Shown piece by piece: positions 62,658 through 64,000 of a stretch of DNA of 64,000 nt. Position 1 is the stretch's first letter, and each line of letters opens with the position of its first letter. The stretch is from Variovorax sp. YR216 (lineage in GTDB: Bacteria; Pseudomonadota; Gammaproteobacteria; Burkholderiales; Burkholderiaceae_C): the NCBI RefSeq assembly GCF_900107745.1, contig NZ_FNRO01000004.1:525149-589148 (forward strand), given 5' to 3'. The position numbers and the translations under genes are program-made. Below the pieces are notes generated by a model. That model searched no databases. It was given only the letters and a program-made list of their open reading frames with translations, and was not told the DNA's origin.

Positions 62658-63772
62658 TGCGCGGCCTCGAGGATGCGGACCTTCTGGCCGGGGCGCAGCG
62701 CCTGCACGCCCGCCGTCACGACAAGATCACCTGGCGACAGGCCCGACGTGACCTGCACGCGCGCAGCGTCGAAGGCGCGCACCTCGATCGGGCGCGCGGC
62801 GATGACGCCGGTCTTCGCATCGACCACCCACACCGAGGCGCTGTTGCCCGCGCGGTTGAGCGCCGCGGCCGGAATGTCGATGGCGGGCGTGCTGTCGAGC
62901 TTCATGCGCCCGGTCACGGTGGAGCCCAGCCGCATCGCGGCGGGCGCGTCGATGAGCCGCACCCGCACGCTGAAGGTCCCGGTCACCGGATCGGCACGCG
63001 GCGACACCTCGCGCACCTTGCCTCTCGCGGTGGTCTTCGGATCGTCGGTGAGCGCGACCGTGATGTCGGCATCGGCCGGCGCGCTGTTCTTGACCTGCGC
63101 CGGCACGTCGAACACCGCGTCGCGCGCGCCTTCGCGCGCCACCTGCACCACCATGCGGCCGGCCTGCACCACCTCGCCGGCCTCCGGGCCGCGCGCGGTC
63201 ACCACGCCGTTCACGTCCGCATAGAGCCGCGTGTAGTTCACCCGGTTCTGCGCCAGCGTGACCTGCGACTGTGCGGTCTCGACTTGCGACTGCGTGACCT
63301 TCAGCAGCGCGTCGGCCTGATCGAAGGAGGCACGCGACACCGCGTTTTCCGCCAGCAGATCGCGCAGGCGCGTGTGGTTGGTGCGGGCCTCGACGTTCTG
63401 CGCCTGCGCCGCGGCAAGTTGGGCACGCGCCGATTGCAGCGCCGTCTCCTCGTTCAGCGGATCGAGCCGGGCCAGCAACTGGCCCTGCTTCACGCGATCG
63501 CCGATCTCGACATTGCGCTCGATCAACCGGCCGTCGATGCGGAAGGACTGGTTGACCTCGGTCTGCGCCTGCACGTTGCCGGTCAATGTGACCGTGTCTC
63601 CGATGGCGCGCGTCTCGATCTTCATCACGCGCACGGGCCGGATCTCGGCGGCCGGCGCCTCTTCGGCGCGCCTGCAGGCCGACAACGAAACGACTGCGGC
63701 AAGCGCGACGAGCACCGTGGCCCTTGGCAGAACCCCGGGATGCTGGCTGACAGGTTTTTCGGGCACGGGCAC
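62654..63772 (-). CDS. RND efflux periplasmic adaptor (membrane fusion protein)
   Basis: A 372-residue adaptor lipoprotein: the signal ends in a lipobox (VVSLSAC). The lipoyl and alpha-hairpin domains are visible (RLIERNVEIGDRVKQGQLLA; ENAVSRASFDQADALLKVTQ), then the beta-barrel (VREVSPRADPVTGTFSVRV). GTG 63772 has a GAGAGAGGA site just upstream; another GTG two codons on is possible. It is the first gene of the RND-Mrp operon, so the promoter should lie in the short gap before arcA or within that gene. Confidence 0.93.
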   Translation of the reverse strand: MPVPEKPVSQHPGVLPRATVLVALAAVVSLSACRRAEEAPAAEIRPVRVMKIETRAIGDTVTLTGNVQAQTEVNQSFRIDGRLIERNVEIGDRVKQGQLLARLDPLNEETALQSARAQLAAAQAQNVEARTNHTRLRDLLAENAVSRASFDQADALLKVTQSQVETAQSQVTLAQNRVNYTRLYADVNGVVTARGPEAGEVVQAGRMVVQVAREGARDAVFDVPAQVKNSAPADADITVALTDDPKTTARGKVREVSPRADPVTGTFSVRVRLIDAPAAMRLGSTVTGRMKLDSTPAIDIPAAALNRAGNSASVWVVDAKTGVIAARPIEVRAFDAARVQVTSGLSPGDLVVTAGVQALRPGQKVRILEAAQ

Positions 63773-63802
63773 TCGTCCTCTCTCGTTGGTTGGTTTGACG
63801 AC

Positions 63803-64000
<198 letters not shown>

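Overview
The window is about 64 kb of GC-rich, densely coded chromosomal DNA. Gene content points to a Comamonadaceae betaproteobacterium, most likely Variovorax or a close relative. The grounds are a complete type II secretion cluster in a Burkholderiales-like order, a paired cphA'/cphA cyanophycin locus with its DUF1854 and ABC-transporter partners, a ChvE/GguAB sugar transporter with a GbpR-type regulator, and a family of roughly 90-bp structured intergenic repeats. The genus is an inference from content, not from a marker gene. I found no tRNA, rRNA, CRISPR array, insertion sequence or prophage.

Layout. 1-936: 3' end of biosynthetic threonine deaminase. 947-12983: type II secretion, with gspC on the minus strand, gspG-H-I-J-K-L-M-N-D-E and gspF on the plus strand, and an antisense BamE-like secreted protein between gspE and gspF. 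12987-17770: a purine/nucleotide block (5'-nucleotidase, LysR regulator, NCS2 permease, 8-oxoguanine-deaminase-like amidohydrolase). 17864-20310: a YddA/SbmA-like ABC exporter convergent with queC. 20500-28180: cyanophycin locus, with DUF1854 and an ABC exporter on the minus strand diverging from cphA' and cphA. 28336-30699: two small unknown genes and a CYTH-CHAD protein. 30823-43024: a long minus-strand sugar and sugar-acid operon encoding a ketoglutarate-semialdehyde-type dehydrogenase, ytfQ, chvE, gguA, gguB, ytfR, ytfT, yjfF and an IlvD/Edd sugar-acid dehydratase, diverging from a gbpR-type regulator. 44234-45803: a FixJ-type response regulator overlapping a formylglycine-generating enzyme. 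45800-49537: a stretch of small membrane and exported proteins, mostly unknown. 49656-51856: a succinate-semialdehyde-type dehydrogenase and an unknown protein. 51955-63772: a ten-junction, translationally coupled minus-strand operon in which an Mrp-type cation/proton antiporter lies between the adaptor and pump genes and the outer-membrane channel gene of an RND efflux system. 63803-64000: 3' end of an arginine deiminase gene.

How the parts work together. The Gsp proteins would form one secretion machine; the prepilin peptidase is not in the window. The sugar block can take up two kinds of monosaccharide and oxidise a sugar acid towards 2-oxoglutarate (Weimberg-like logic). The cyanophycin block stores nitrogen as an Arg/Asp polymer. 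The final operon may link ion and proton balance at the inner membrane to drug or metabolite efflux.

Most notable observations: (1) the RND-Mrp fused operon; (2) an intergenic repeat family whose stem arms change sequence between copies yet stay complementary; (3) one sugar ABC transporter inserted into the gene order of another; (4) a cphA' paralogue with a degenerate Mur-ligase P-loop.
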